In this document: positions 22,536 through 33,580 of the stretch, piece by piece
How positions within the stretch are numbered: position 1 is the first letter of the stretch
Layout: the number at the start of each line of letters is the position of its first letter
NCBI RefSeq assembly: GCF_002878395.1
Contig: NC_061115.1
Span: 156,314,247-156,378,246, forward strand
Reading direction: 5' to 3'
DNA from: Capsicum annuum
Lineage: Eukaryota; Streptophyta; Magnoliopsida; Solanales; Solanaceae
Length of the DNA: 64,000 bases
Notes under the pieces: generated by a model
The model's database searches: none
The model's input: only the letters and a program-made list of their open reading frames with translations
What the model was told of the DNA's origin: nothing
Position numbers and translations under genes: made by a program

Positions 22536-22967
22536 ATATCAAAAATCCTTATCATAAAAATAGTGAAAGTTGAGTTTAACATTGTCAAACTCAGGTGAAA
22601 AAAATGAGAAAAATATGCAAAAAAAAAAAACAAATACAAATAATTTGAAAATTTTGGATATAGAAAAAAATATGGAAAAGAAGAAAATTTGAGAATTTAG
22701 TGTTAAATTTAGGAAGAAGATGAATATAGAAGATAATGGGGAAAAATTAACCGTTAAGGGCCAATCAGACACCAAGTCAGCAAAAATGGGGGTTCAATAA
22801 GCCTTGGCTATATGAATTATACGCGAGCTACCAACTGGGCAAAAAGTGTCAAACTGACACATTTGATGCCTATTTTAGTTGTTTAAAATGAACATTGTCT
22901 ACTTGAGGTGCCAAAGTGAAAGATCGCTGTGATTTTACATACCTGTCGATGGGTTCCACCTTTTTTA

Positions 22968-23225
22968 TTTCAAGTTACTTCACTTTACATATAGTGGCAA
23001 TTTTTACCTCTAATTAAAGGTTAATTTTTATAATGCAATAGCTTCTCCATCTATTGTAACAGATATTCTACCTGTTCTGACAGATAGTTTATCTGTTGTA
23101 ATAGGTCGATCATCTGTTACATTATGTCAATGTTTCTATCTAAGTCTATCTATTGTAACAGTGGGAAGACCTGTTTGATAATTTCTAATAGATTATCTAC
23201 ATGTTGCAACATATGTCTAAATCTG
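22968..23225 (+). repeat. Direct repeat copy 2
   Basis: Second copy of 21825-22085, about 1.14 kb downstream. It is less regular at the 5' side but keeps the same order of blocks. The two copies bracket the GRF remnant. Bases 22536-22967 otherwise show A-rich sequence and a small GTGTCA/TGACAC inverted repeat at 22846-22860. Confidence 0.75.
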
Positions 23226-23295
23226 TTTGATATTTTCCAACAGATATGTCGTATAATGCAACAGATACCTTATTTGTTACAATATTTGAATCTAG
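23030..23295. repeat. CAACAG palindromic repeat cluster 8
   Basis: About ten half-units (CTGTTG, CAACAG and variants with TGTAACAG), overlapping direct repeat copy 2 and continuing to 23295. Confidence 0.72.
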
Positions 23296-23527
23296 TATTT
23301 CATTACAATTAATAAGTTCAAATGTAAGGATAAAATAAAATTCATAGACAAAATAAAATAAATTGAAGCCTTTAGAAATTAAAAGAACTAAATCAACAAA
23401 TAAATGAAATATAAAAAAATTGTTATGGGTACTATCTCAACAAATAAATCAACAATTTAAGTTTTCGTGCCAATAATTCCTAAGGAGGGGTTAGTTTATT
23501 ACTTTGACAGACTTAAGATAAAAATAT

Positions 23528-25744
23528 CTACTGAATGTGGACAAGTTGTTCTTCATTTGGTGCTATGGAATTCGGCTTTGATCTTTGTGGATCTTTAATG
23601 TCGCTTGCGTACAATTTCTGCACTTTTGCTTCTCCATATTTCCATAAAAAGAGTAATATATTGTCAATGTTGTTCAGAAATAGCTTCTACGGTGATATCC
23701 ACCTAGAAATCTAGAATTGGTCAACGTTAATCACAAAGATACAAAAAAATGGGAAGAGGATAACTAATTTGTTTTAGCGAATCAAACAGGTCTTCCTTCT
23801 GTTTTAAATTATCCCAAACAGATTATATTTTTGTTGCAATAGTTTGATCAATTGTTAGGACAAATTATAGCATGAGGAAGACCTGTATGATAAATTTCAA
23901 TGGATGAACCATATGTTGCAACATATGACTCATCTGTTTGGAAAAACTGAAATGATAGAAAATTTTGATTTAATTTTTACTAACAAATGACCCATTTATT
24001 GCAGCAAATAGGTCATTTGTTAGTACAAATAAAAATGGTACGTATATTTGTTTGATTTGCTAAAATAGATGAGACATATGTTGCAATAGATACTGTATTT
24101 GATGTAATAGGTTAGTCAAATATTGCAATAATATATTAACAGAATTAATCACTACATCATGTTTCGCCTTGTGGTCTTGATATTTACATGCAGAACATTC
24201 GCTCAGAGAGGCAAAATCTGAATAACCAGTATGATCATACTCATAGTGGTTTGTTTTAGAAACTGTAAGAGGAGCATCATTAGCCCCAACATAAGCACCA
24301 CTACTACCACCAACAGCTCCACTACAACTACCATCACATCAATAACAACAAGCCCACCCTCCAAAATTATTTTTCTCCTGATGGTTGTTGCTCTAAATAG
24401 TTCTATTTTTATTTTTCAATGACCTTAGGGTTCGATAAAGTTTGCACAGACCATAAATTAAGAAAAATATCATCTTCAACTCTCGATTGGTCAGACCAAG
24501 CGACGGATGTACAATCTAACATAAATCATTACATATATTAGAATGATGATAAGATCATTCAAAAAAATTATTAATTAAAATAAAAACTTAATTATAATTA
24601 TACTTATTGCATCCTTCGGGGGGTTGAAAAGATTAACAAATTTTATATTTTTATCAGTTTTGGCCGACAACCATCTCAAGATTCTTAGACAGGAAACTTC
24701 TTCCTGTTAGTTCAGTGGTTGTCTCAAATAAGGAATGGCTTCAAACGCCTAAGCCTATAAAATAATGCCAATAAATCAAACCATTATTGAATAAAAAAAT
24801 GATTCATATCATAATAAAAGAAATATTTCCCATGAAAGACCATGGAAAGCCATATAAGTTGACTATGTTTGGCGTTAACCGAGTAATAAATATTTGACAG
24901 TCATTTAAAGCTTTAATAACCCCAAACATAGCTGTTAAATGCCTCAAGTTCCTCGGAGAGCTTTATTAAACCAACGCTTATATTGACGTCTCTCGCCTAA
25001 AGAATATTATGTACAAACCAAACCAAGCACAATGATTTCTTATGCTTCTTTGAAATTCTTTTACCTTTCGATGCTTCTATCAAATTTTTATTTTTGAAGC
25101 TTGGACCAACAATGGACACCAAGTCATCACGATCACTCGACTTGCCTTTACCTATTTTGGGTGTGCAGGGTCCTTTTTAGGTTAGAATAGGTATATTTAG
25201 AAGAAAAAGAAGGATAACATTTTAGTCTAGTAACTCTGTCAAACTCCTTCCAACCAAAACAAGCAGGAATGCCACAGTAATTTATCCATGCCTCATCCAT
25301 ATTATCTTTTTTTTTCATACATAAACCTACACTTGAAAAGTCCATATACCATTATCATTTCAAAATGAGCATTGTTATCCTCTGGAAAATCAAGTTATTG
25401 CTCAAAGCAGCTGTCCCTGGAATAAGCATCCAATTTTTGTGGCATGATTTTTCTGAAGGCGTCAAAAGATTTTCCCATGGCTGACTTAACCAAAAATTAC
25501 CTGTTAAATCTGTGGCACCATTGTATTGTATTCTTACAAGATAATAATCAATACTGTAGGTTTTGACCAACTCTTCGGTGGAAGGGCTATTAGCATGTGG
25601 ATCAACTCTTTTGAAACATTCCTCACCCCTATGTTCATCATATTCTGCTCCTGATTAAGATAACGCTCTTAAAGTAAGCTTATAGACTAGTGGATGTAGC
25701 CTAGCTGCTTCACTTGTTCCTTTACTTGGACTTTTGGGATCCAT
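23528..25744 (-). pseudogene. DUF1985 / Ulp1-type transposon gene, copy 2 (protease core missing)
   Basis: Minus-strand relative of copy 1 from a different subfamily. It starts at ATG 25744 (MDPKSPSKGTSEAARLHPL). The DUF1985 domain shows MDEAWINYCGIPACFGWKEF (near 25285-25230), KGKSSDRDDLVSIVGPSF and LCLVWFVHN, then RSFLSKNLEMVVGQN (near 24680). A Gly-rich linker reads GAVGGSSGAYVGANDAPL and then HYEYDHTGYSDFASLSECSA (24330-24180). The end reads LWKYGEAKVQKLYASDIKD and NSIAPNEEQLVHIQ before a stop at 23528. The segment that in full-length relatives holds the peptidase active site, between linker and tail, is absent; a repeat cluster lies there instead. Several stops and shifts confirm decay. 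Confidence 0.78.
23800..24130. repeat. CAACAG palindromic repeat cluster 9
   Basis: Degenerate units such as ATATGTTGCAACATATG (23913-23929, also palindromic). It occupies the position in Ulp1 copy 2 where the protease core would be expected. Confidence 0.7.
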
Positions 25745-25844
25745 ATAATCTAAAAAAAATAGAAACATAAAATAGATTATAATTGAATAATGCATTATTA
25801 AAAAGGGATAATGGTATATCTAACATGTACAACAGTAAAATAAC

Positions 25845-26160
25845 AGTTCCTGTAGATCACATATCTATTGCACCAGGTAGATAATCTGTTGGAATGTATA
25901 ACTAACCTATTAAAATAGATCAGTAATCTATTGCAACAATTAAAATAGATCACTATCTGTTGAAATAGATAACTGATCTGTGCAACAGACCATGCATCTG
26001 TTGCTGCATATGAGAGATCTATTGAAATTATTATCAACGGTCAATATTGTTTAGATTTCTTCCAAAATAAGGGTCTTCTATCATAACAGATGAATAATCA
26101 ATTGGAAAAATCAAGCCTTGGACATGTCTTGTAGGAATAGTTGATAGGATTTTAACCATC
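25845..26160. repeat. CAACAG palindromic repeat cluster 10
   Basis: Units with CTGTTG/CTATTG and GATAACTGATCTG spacing, upstream of Ulp1 copy 2. It grades into the regular minisatellite on its right. Confidence 0.7.
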
Positions 26161-26500
26161 GGAAGGTTCATCTGTTGCATCAAATGATTGATCTGTTGTA
26201 TTAGATTTTTAATTCTATGGTCCCTGCGTTGCATCAGATGGTTGATTTATTGCATTGGAAGGTTAATCTGTTGTATCAGATTGTAAATTGGTTGGTTCCT
26301 CTATTGCATCCGATGGTAAATCTGTTGCAATGAATATTTAATTTGTTGTATCAAATTATAAAACTGTTGCATCAGATGGTTAATCTGTTGCATCAAATGC
26401 TTAATCTGTTGCGTTAGATGGTTAACCTATTGCGTTAGAAGGTTAATCTATTGCATCAGAAGTTTAATCTGTTGCATAAGATGGTTAATATGCTGCAAAA
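26160..26500. repeat. 21-bp minisatellite, unit CTGTTGCATCAGATGGTTAAT
   Basis: At 26366-26490 six units follow each other with exact 21-bp spacing and 1-4 changes each; less regular units extend left to about 26160. 21 bp is seven codons, so open frames run through it (minus strand: IQQINHLMQQMNLPM). It is a phased form of the same CTGTTG motif found in the other clusters. Confidence 0.85.
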
Positions 26501-27300
26501 AAAATAGTAGCGTGATTTTGTTCAATAGAAAAATTGCAATATCATCAATTTTACCAAGAACAAGAATAAGAATAAATCAACCTAAAAATGGGTGGAACAC
26601 CAAAAATACCAACATCGTTGTTTTGTTTGTACAAACACAAACAACGAAAATCAAACTTTCAAAAATACATCAAACAACAAAAAATTGTATTTCACTCCAA
26701 AAAGAAAAGAGAAGAAATACCAGAAATTAGTCTTTTATTCAAACCATATTTCAAATTAAAGTAGCAAATATTGAAATTGTTAACCAATACTAAAAGAGAA
26801 GTTGGCTCAAGTTCCTCTTTTTCTTAAAAACTATAAAGGCCATAATTTTTTACTTATGAAAGATGAAAAAGGATGATGAAGAACTCGAAGCTGTTGTGGT
26901 CGGAGAGCAAGGCTGTCACATCGATTAACGGTTTAAAGTCAAAAAGAAACTCGAAGCCCAGCTATTTATAGCTGGAGATTGAAGTCATCAGAGATTAAAG
27001 AAGAAATATACAAAATTATTGGTTGGGAGAAACTGTTGAGAGAGAGAGAAAAGAGACGGTTGATGATTTGGAGAGGAGAGAGGTGTGGGTTGATTTGTAT
27101 TTTTGAAAAGATTAGAAAGTTCTGAAAATATTAATCAAGTCCACAATTAACTTAATCAAGTTTTCTAATTATGTTTGACCCTTTAAGTTGATCAATGTCA
27201 CCAATCATTCATTCAATACTTAAATGATACTTTTTCATCAATTTTCTCAAGAGACAAAAAGAAGCAGCAAAGATAAAAAGAAAAAAGAAAAAAAAAAAAA
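26501..27300. other. AT-rich stretch upstream of Ulp1 copy 2
   Basis: No gene seen. It holds a GA-rich run (27030-27095) and, on the minus strand, a TATA-like box at 26963-26970. An 18-codon minus frame starts at ATG near 26839 (MAFIVFKKKRNLSQ). It may be the 5' leader of the transposon gene copy 2. Confidence 0.35.
26963..26970 (-). promoter_or_regulatory. TATA box candidate
   Basis: On the minus strand CTATAAATAGC, a good plant TATA consensus. It faces towards Ulp1 copy 2 with an ATG about 125 bases downstream. No other core element is needed to explain it, but the motif is also frequent by chance in AT-rich DNA. Confidence 0.35.
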
Positions 27301-27322
27301 TATATATATATATATATATATT
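27301..27322. repeat. (TA)n microsatellite
   Basis: Ten to eleven TA dinucleotides after a run of A. Confidence 0.9.
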
Positions 27323-27413
27323 TAAGGGCTACAAGTTTAGGGTATTGTTGGTATTGGACAAATATATAAGGATAAAAGGTAAATGTTTGGTCAAACCCAA
27401 AAGAATTTTAATG

Positions 27414-27455
27414 TAAAAAGTAAAAAGCGGGGGGTACCCCGCTTCTCACTTTTTA
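27414..27455. repeat. 19-bp-stem hairpin with GC-rich tip
   Basis: The arms TAAAAAGTAAAAAGCGGGG and CCCCGCTTCTCACTTTTTA pair at 17 of 19 positions around a GGTA loop. The GC-rich tip stands out in very AT-rich DNA. It could be the centre or end of a small palindromic transposon; no target duplication was recognised. Confidence 0.65.
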
Positions 27456-27675
27456 TTTTTTTTAATCAGTTTTTAGCCTTTTTTTAATAACTTTTTATTT
27501 TAGCAAATACCCGAAAAGGCTAAAAATGAGATTAAAAGGTTGTTTGACTAGATTTTAATCCTATCCAAATGGGATCTAAATCACGTTCACCCAATTAATT
27601 GAAGATTCTATTTCTAAAAGCAGAAAGCTTTTTTAAATGAGTTTCAAAGCTCAAAATAGGTTTAAATGATAAAAA

Positions 27676-27845
27676 TATTATTTCTATTTTTCTCTCTCTT
27701 CTATTTTTTTTATTTTTTTCCTTCGTTGTTTTCATTTTTTTTTCCTTTTTCTTTGCACTTTTTTGTATTTTTTTTATTTTTATGTTTTTTATTTTTTATC
27801 TTTTTTTTCTTCTTCTATTCTTTTTTCTATATTTTTTTTCATATT
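27676..27845 (+). repeat. Polypyrimidine tract
   Basis: Almost only T and C (TTTTTC runs) for about 170 bases. Frames through it give Phe-rich hydrophobic strings that I take as noncoding. Confidence 0.8.
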
Positions 27846-28264
27846 TTTGGTATTATTTCCCACTCTTTGTTTTGTTGTTTTATTTTATATTTATATGTTT
27901 TATTATACTTTATATTTATTTGCATCATAATATATATTTAACAAATTTTTTATTTATATTTTAATAGATTAACCATGAATATATACGATTTATTATTTAT
28001 ATTTATACATAAACAGGTGTATGTACAAATTATATTTTCTTGAGTCTAAAATATATAAATATATATATGCAATGCATCATTTAATACAGATGTATCATTA
28101 GTATTTTATGTCAATTTATCACTACTATTTGTATATAAACATGTATCACTTGTACGCGTATAGTTCAATTTGTATAAACATGTTCCAACTGATACAAGTG
28201 TAATATTTGTATTAATATAATTTATCATTTGTATTTATATTATTCAATTTGTATCAATAAAATA

Positions 28265-28690
28265 TAATTTATATCAATGAAAATAAATATAAATATTTCA
28301 TAAAAATAAAATAACGCAAAAAAATAAAAAAGAAAGAAAGAAAAAAGAGAAATGGAAGCTAGAGATAAAAGAGTAAGAAAAAAGTGAAAAGAAAGAAAAA
28401 AATAAGAAAATAAAAAGAAAAAAATAAAAGGAAAAATAAAATGAAAAAGGAAAACAAGGAAAAAATACATCCATAAGCTAAAGATATAAGAATTTAAAAA
28501 ACGAAAAGAAAGAAACCAAAAAACACAAAATTAGGAAAAGAAAAGAAGGAAAAAAGAAAATAGGAAAAGAAAAAAAAATGAAAAATAAAAAAATGAGAAA
28601 GAGAAAAAAAAAAAATGAAAAAAAAAAACAAAAAGAAAAAAATGAAGGTGAAAAAAAAAGAAAAAGAAAAAAAATGGATAAAGATATGAC
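28265..28690 (+). repeat. Polypurine tract
   Basis: Almost only A and G (GAAAAA, AAAGAAAG) for about 400 bases. It is the strand-opposite counterpart of the tract at 27676, with AT-rich sequence and repeated TGTATCA/TTTGTAT motifs (28070-28260) between them. Confidence 0.8.
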
Positions 28691-28956
28691 CATCTTTAGA
28701 TCAGTCTGTAATATTCTACAATCATAAAAATATTGTTATTTTGCTATCCCACTAGCTGACTTATGAACTTAAGTTTGTTAGTCTCTATTCTTTTTCATTA
28801 ATAAAATTTATTCGGGTTTTAAATTGTAAAATAGTTTTAATGTTATACACTTAAAAAATAATGACAAAGTACGCTTTCACAAGTTATGTTAGACAAATTA
28901 TAACTATGATACAATATTCATATTATATATCTCGCTAAAGTTTTTACAAGTCTTAC

Positions 28957-31451
28957 TGTAACGCCCTGAAAACGGATCCCAAGATGTCACACAGTGCTCA
29001 AGACTACGAGTAGCCTTAATCTAACCCTGTAAGCCATCTACTAAATCTGAAACTCATAATAGAAGAGTATATATATATATAATCAAGCTAAAATGAAGAA
29101 TTCTGTATGAGCTAAGCTAAAAAATATTAGAATATAATATCTGAAAATACTAAACTCAAGAGTCTGATCAATCGATACTGAAAATCTGAATCATAGTCTA
29201 GTAGTATTACAAGCCTCTACTACTAATTCTAGAGAGTCGCTGGGACAAACCCCCAGTTGACTCGAACTGTCTGAAAATACTGAACCATCTATACTAATAA
29301 GCTGAAAAATTGAAAGACTAAGTTCCCGAACTATGAGGACTCACCAACTGTCGGCATGTAGGTGGAGATGCTCGAAATCAATCACACTGCTGAAACTGAG
29401 CACCTGAACCTACATTATGAGACAATGTAGCACATAGACGTATATATGGATCAGTACTTCTGGATTATACTGAGTATATGGGGGTGAATACATAAGTAAA
29501 TCAATATCTCAATTCTATTATAAATTTGCAAAAGAATGCATGCTAAATGTAGATGACTCACATAAGCTGAAAAATCGAAAAACTGAAAATCATAATCATG
29601 AATAGCAAAACATGTTGCATAGATCTAGTAAGTCATAACATTTAGTTTCTAAAATCTATACTTGTATTCTGTCTTTAAATCATGTTGTCTAAGTGTAGAA
29701 AGGACTCACTTTTATATCTATAATCTGAAATCTAAAACTTCATAGTTAAAGTCACGTGTAAAGTAATATCTGAATAAATTTGTGAGCCTTTACACTTAGT
29801 TTTATAAAAGCTTTTTTGTGATTCTTTACTCTTTTCTGTAATCTGTAGGAAAATACTTTTAAAAACTATTCTGCAAGTCCTTACTGTTAGGGAGGTTTTT
29901 CTATCCAACATACACCATGTGAGCTATCATAGAGTCTAACGTCTTGTTCCCTTATAGGAAAACCTCACGTTGGGGAGATGTGTCATACTCTTGCCAAGGA
30001 ATATAACCTAATCTAACTGATCATATCTATAATAATCATCCATATAGAAATAAGAATAATCTCATAATCTAAACCTACATTGGCTCGTAGTTTTGGGGCA
30101 TATGAACATACCCAACTCGGTGCTAAATACTACTCCTTTTAATCTGTATGCTTATTCTGTTGGAAATCCACTTCAAAACTAATATAATGGTTTATAATGA
30201 AAACCAATTGTATATCTATTAGCTAAATCTGTAACTAAAACTGTAAGGTAGATTCCAAGTCTAAACAAACATCAAAAGATCAAGTCTTTATCAAAATCTG
30301 AAAATAATTAATCATAGGATGCTTAAAGTATAGTCATTCTTGAAATATCAACATACAACTAGGGCTTAACAACTCATGCATCAAATTCATGTCAAAACAT
30401 CATAAGATTCATGCTTGATAATGTAAGTATTGATAATTCATCTCAAAATCTGAAAATTTCTGTAATACGCATGAAAATACAAAAATAAACATGAAATTCA
30501 TCATTTAAATCATTTCAAATCTCATAATCATTCAATTAGCAATATTGGGTATGAACCCTTATTCAAAACTCATGTAAATTCATATAAAATTAGCTTCAAA
30601 AACTAATTTTGGGCACAAGGATGAAAGGATTATCCTTGTTGAAAAACCCCACATACCTTAATTGATGCAATTGATGAGAACACTTGATTTTGGATTCCTA
30701 TTTGTGCTCTTGAAGATGGATTCTTGATTATCTTGAATTGGTAACCTTGAATTTTGAGTTTTCTTGGAGAAAGAATGGTGGAATTTTGGATTTCTTGGGG
30801 ATTAAGTTTCTAGTTTTATGATTTTCTTGGAGAATAATTTGATGAAAAGTGAGTATATAATACTTAGAATAGGTTTAATCCTCTATTTTTCACGAATTGG
30901 GAGCTTGGGAAAAGACTAAACTGCTCTTTTAAAATCAACTTTGGAAACTGGAAATCCCGCTTTTGGACCCCACCGCGATGCGGCACTATTGTGGTGGCTT
31001 ACTGGAAAAGGGACTATTGCAAACTGAAACTTCACCGCGACGCAAAACTATCGCGGAAAGCCACTGGAAATTGACAAATGACTTTTAAGCCATCACCGCA
31101 ATGCAATACCATCTCAGTGAGCTACTAGAAATTAAAAAATAAGAACTGAGACCTCACCGTTATGTGGGTCGATTACGGTGCTTCCTGGAATCGGACAATT
31201 GCAATTCGGTCCTTCACCGTGATGCAGTGCCCATCTAAATACCCTACTATTTTCACTAAAATCGTCATAACTTCTCAACCGAGTATTGGATTAAGGCAAA
31301 ATTGGTATCATTGGAAAGCTGAGCCTATTATCTACACATTAGTGGGTCTAGATCTTGAAAATTCTATATGTATCAAGAGATATTCATTTTTGAATCTAAC
31401 CCTTGACATTCTAGGAGCTAAACTAAGCTAGGAAAAGTTCGGGGTATTACA
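28957..31451 (-). repeat. 3' LTR of element B
   Basis: 2,495 bp. Read on the minus strand it begins TGTAATACCCCGAAC and ends GGGCGTTACA. About 210-500 bases in (30950-31240) lie five imperfect copies of a roughly 62-bp unit around CACCGCGATGCGG. A TAGCACCGAG block is at 30114-30127 and a stem-loop at 29322-29340. Confidence 0.85.
29322..29340 (-). promoter_or_regulatory. LTR stem-loop, element B (weakened)
   Basis: On the minus strand GTCCTCATAGTTCGGGAAC. Four Watson-Crick pairs, one G-T pair and one mismatch remain; the 7-nt loop is kept. It lies about 365 bases from the LTR 3' end. Confidence 0.5.
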
Positions 31452-31595
31452 TTATCTACTGAATCTAAAACATACTAAACGATTGAACTAATCTAAACAC
31501 AACTAAAATAAACACATGACTGAATCTAAAACATACTAAGCGATTGAACTAATCTATGAGTTCATGAATTTATATGAAATAACTATATGGATGAA

Positions 31596-33245
31596 TCTGA
31601 GTTTGTGGGTAAAAGATAAGGATACTTTGTATGCGTTTCTGCTTTTGCTTCCCAAGTAGCACCCTCAACGGACTGATTTTGCCACAGAACTTTGACCAAG
31701 GGAATTTTTTTGTTTCTTAGTCTACGGATCTAATGATCAAGAATCTCTATTGGAACTTCTTCATATGAGAGGCTATTTTTAATATTTATGCTTTCTAAAG
31801 GGACTATAATAGTTGAATCATCCATGCACTTCTTCAATAAGGACATATGGTACACTGGATGAACTGATGACAATTGTATGGGTAGCTCAAGCTCATATGC
31901 TACCTTCTCAACATGACTCAAAATCCTATAGGAGCCTACATATTATGGACTTATCCTTCCCTTTTTGCCAAATCTATTCACCCCCTTCATGGGTGAAATC
32001 TTCAAATACATAAGATCATCTACTTCAAACTTAAGATCTCTCCTTCTTACATCTACATAAGATTTTTAAAGACTCTGAGATGCTTTCAATCTCTCTCGAA
32101 TCAACTGAACTTTCTCCATGGCTTCAAACACCATATCTGGTCCAATCAAAGTGTTCGCACCTACTTCAAACCAACCAACTGGGAATCTAAATCTACACTC
32201 ATAAAGAGCTTTAAACGGTGCCATCTGAACACTAGAATGGTAACTATAATTGTAAGCAAACTCGATTAACGGTAAGTGGTCATCCCAACTACCTTTGAAG
32301 TCAAGAACACAGTCCCTCAACATATCCTCTAAGGTTTGAATGGTCCTCTCTACCTGACCATCTATCTACGGATGAAAAGTTGAACATAGATGAACTTGGG
32401 TACAAAGACCCTTCTGAAAGGCTTTCCAAAACTGAGAGGTAAACTGAGATTTGAGATGATAGACAAGGGAACTCCATGAAATCTAGCTAACTCTATGATG
32501 TACAGTTTAGCATATTCTTCACTGTGTAGGACATGTGAACTGGCAAAAAATGAGCTGACTTGGTCAATTTGACGACAGTCACCCAAATCAAATTATGTTG
32601 ACGACGCGAACGGGGTAGTCCAGTAACAAAGTCCATATTCACCTCTTCCCACTTCCAAGTTGGTATGCCAAACTCATTCAAAGTGTCACCAGGTCTTTGG
32701 TGTTCTACCATAACCTGTTGATAATTTGCACACTTGGCTACAAATTTTGCTATATCTCTCTTCATACCAATCCACCAATAGACTTCCCGCAAGTCGCAGC
32801 ACATCTTAGTGGCCACTAGATGAATGAAATAATGTGCACCATGTACTTCTGCCATGATTTGTTTCCTCAAATCATCAAAATATGGCACACATAATGTACT
32901 CTGGTATCTCAACACACCATCTCCCCCTTGGGAGAAAACCCCTACTTTTTGGTATTTAACTGACCCCTTTAGTTTGACCAAACTAGGATCCTTATCCTGC
33001 TTCTCTTTCACTTCAGACACTAGATAATATTTTGATCTACTCTAAACCAAAACATTCCCATCAGCTGAGGCAACCAACCTCACACCCAATCTAGCTAACC
33101 AATGAATTTCCCAAACTAATTGGTGTCTGCCACTATATTGGCCTTCACCAGATAATACAACACACTCATATCATAATATTTCAACAATTCTAACCACCTT
33201 ATCTGATGGAGATTTAACTCCCTCTGAATAAACACATATTGCAAG
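31596..33245 (-). pseudogene. pol (element B): RNase H end, integrase, chromodomain-like tail
   Basis: Minus-strand polyprotein remnant. RNase H ends with NLHQIRWLELLKYYDMSVLY. The integrase zinc site is HGAHYFIHLV and KCANYQ, with the final Cys replaced by Tyr. The core includes NMDFVTGLPRSRRQHNLIWV, and LPLIEFAYNYSYHSSVQMAP follows. The tail (31740-31596) reads RRLRNKKIPLVKVLWQNQ then VEGATWEAKAETHTKYPYL, the Tekay-type chromodomain-like end. Frameshifts near 32500 and stops between the blocks disable it. The integrase glutamate region (32340-32400) is poorly preserved. Confidence 0.85.
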
Positions 33246-33561
33246 TGTAACGCCCCAAATTTGCACTCCGGATGCCACACGGTGCTTACAACCCTGAAGG
33301 ACAATAAGCTAACCCATGACTGATACTTGCTTGAGCACTAAATATTAATACTGAAATAATATAGAAGTTGGGCTGATCTTCCATAAGGTTCATAATCTAA
33401 ATACTGATAAATATAGCATCTGAAAATTAAATACTATCTGAACTAGTCTAGTCTGAAAAGCCTCTAACTGAACTGTTTGAATGTGAAGTTGATGGGACAA
33501 GCCCCCAACTAACTCTAACTAATAAAATACTGAATCTACTATATTACTAAAATAAAAGAAT

Positions 33562-33580
33562 GTCCTCGATAGATGAGGAC
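33562..33580 (-). promoter_or_regulatory. Conserved LTR stem-loop, LTR C
   Basis: Minus strand GTCCTCATCTATCGAGGAC: perfect 6-bp stem, 7-nt loop, about 320 bases from the LTR 3' end. Confidence 0.6.

Larger units (their letters stand above)
28957..33245 (-). mobile_element. Tekay-type Ty3/gypsy element B, truncated
   Basis: Minus-strand element. Its 3' LTR is 28957-31451. The internal part runs from the LTR edge rightwards through a chromodomain-like tail, integrase and part of RNase H, and stops abruptly at 33245 against LTR C. RT, protease, gag, primer site and 5' LTR are absent. The break falls within RNase H after HLQYVFIQRELNLHQIRW. Confidence 0.85.

Noticed and set aside
26366..26490. 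Regular short repeats suggesting a CRISPR array
   Set aside because: The units are contiguous with no unique spacers, and the genome is a plant's.
27666..28693. Phe-rich hydrophobic ORFs on both strands
   Set aside because: They are translations of polypyrimidine and polypurine tracts with no protein-like composition.
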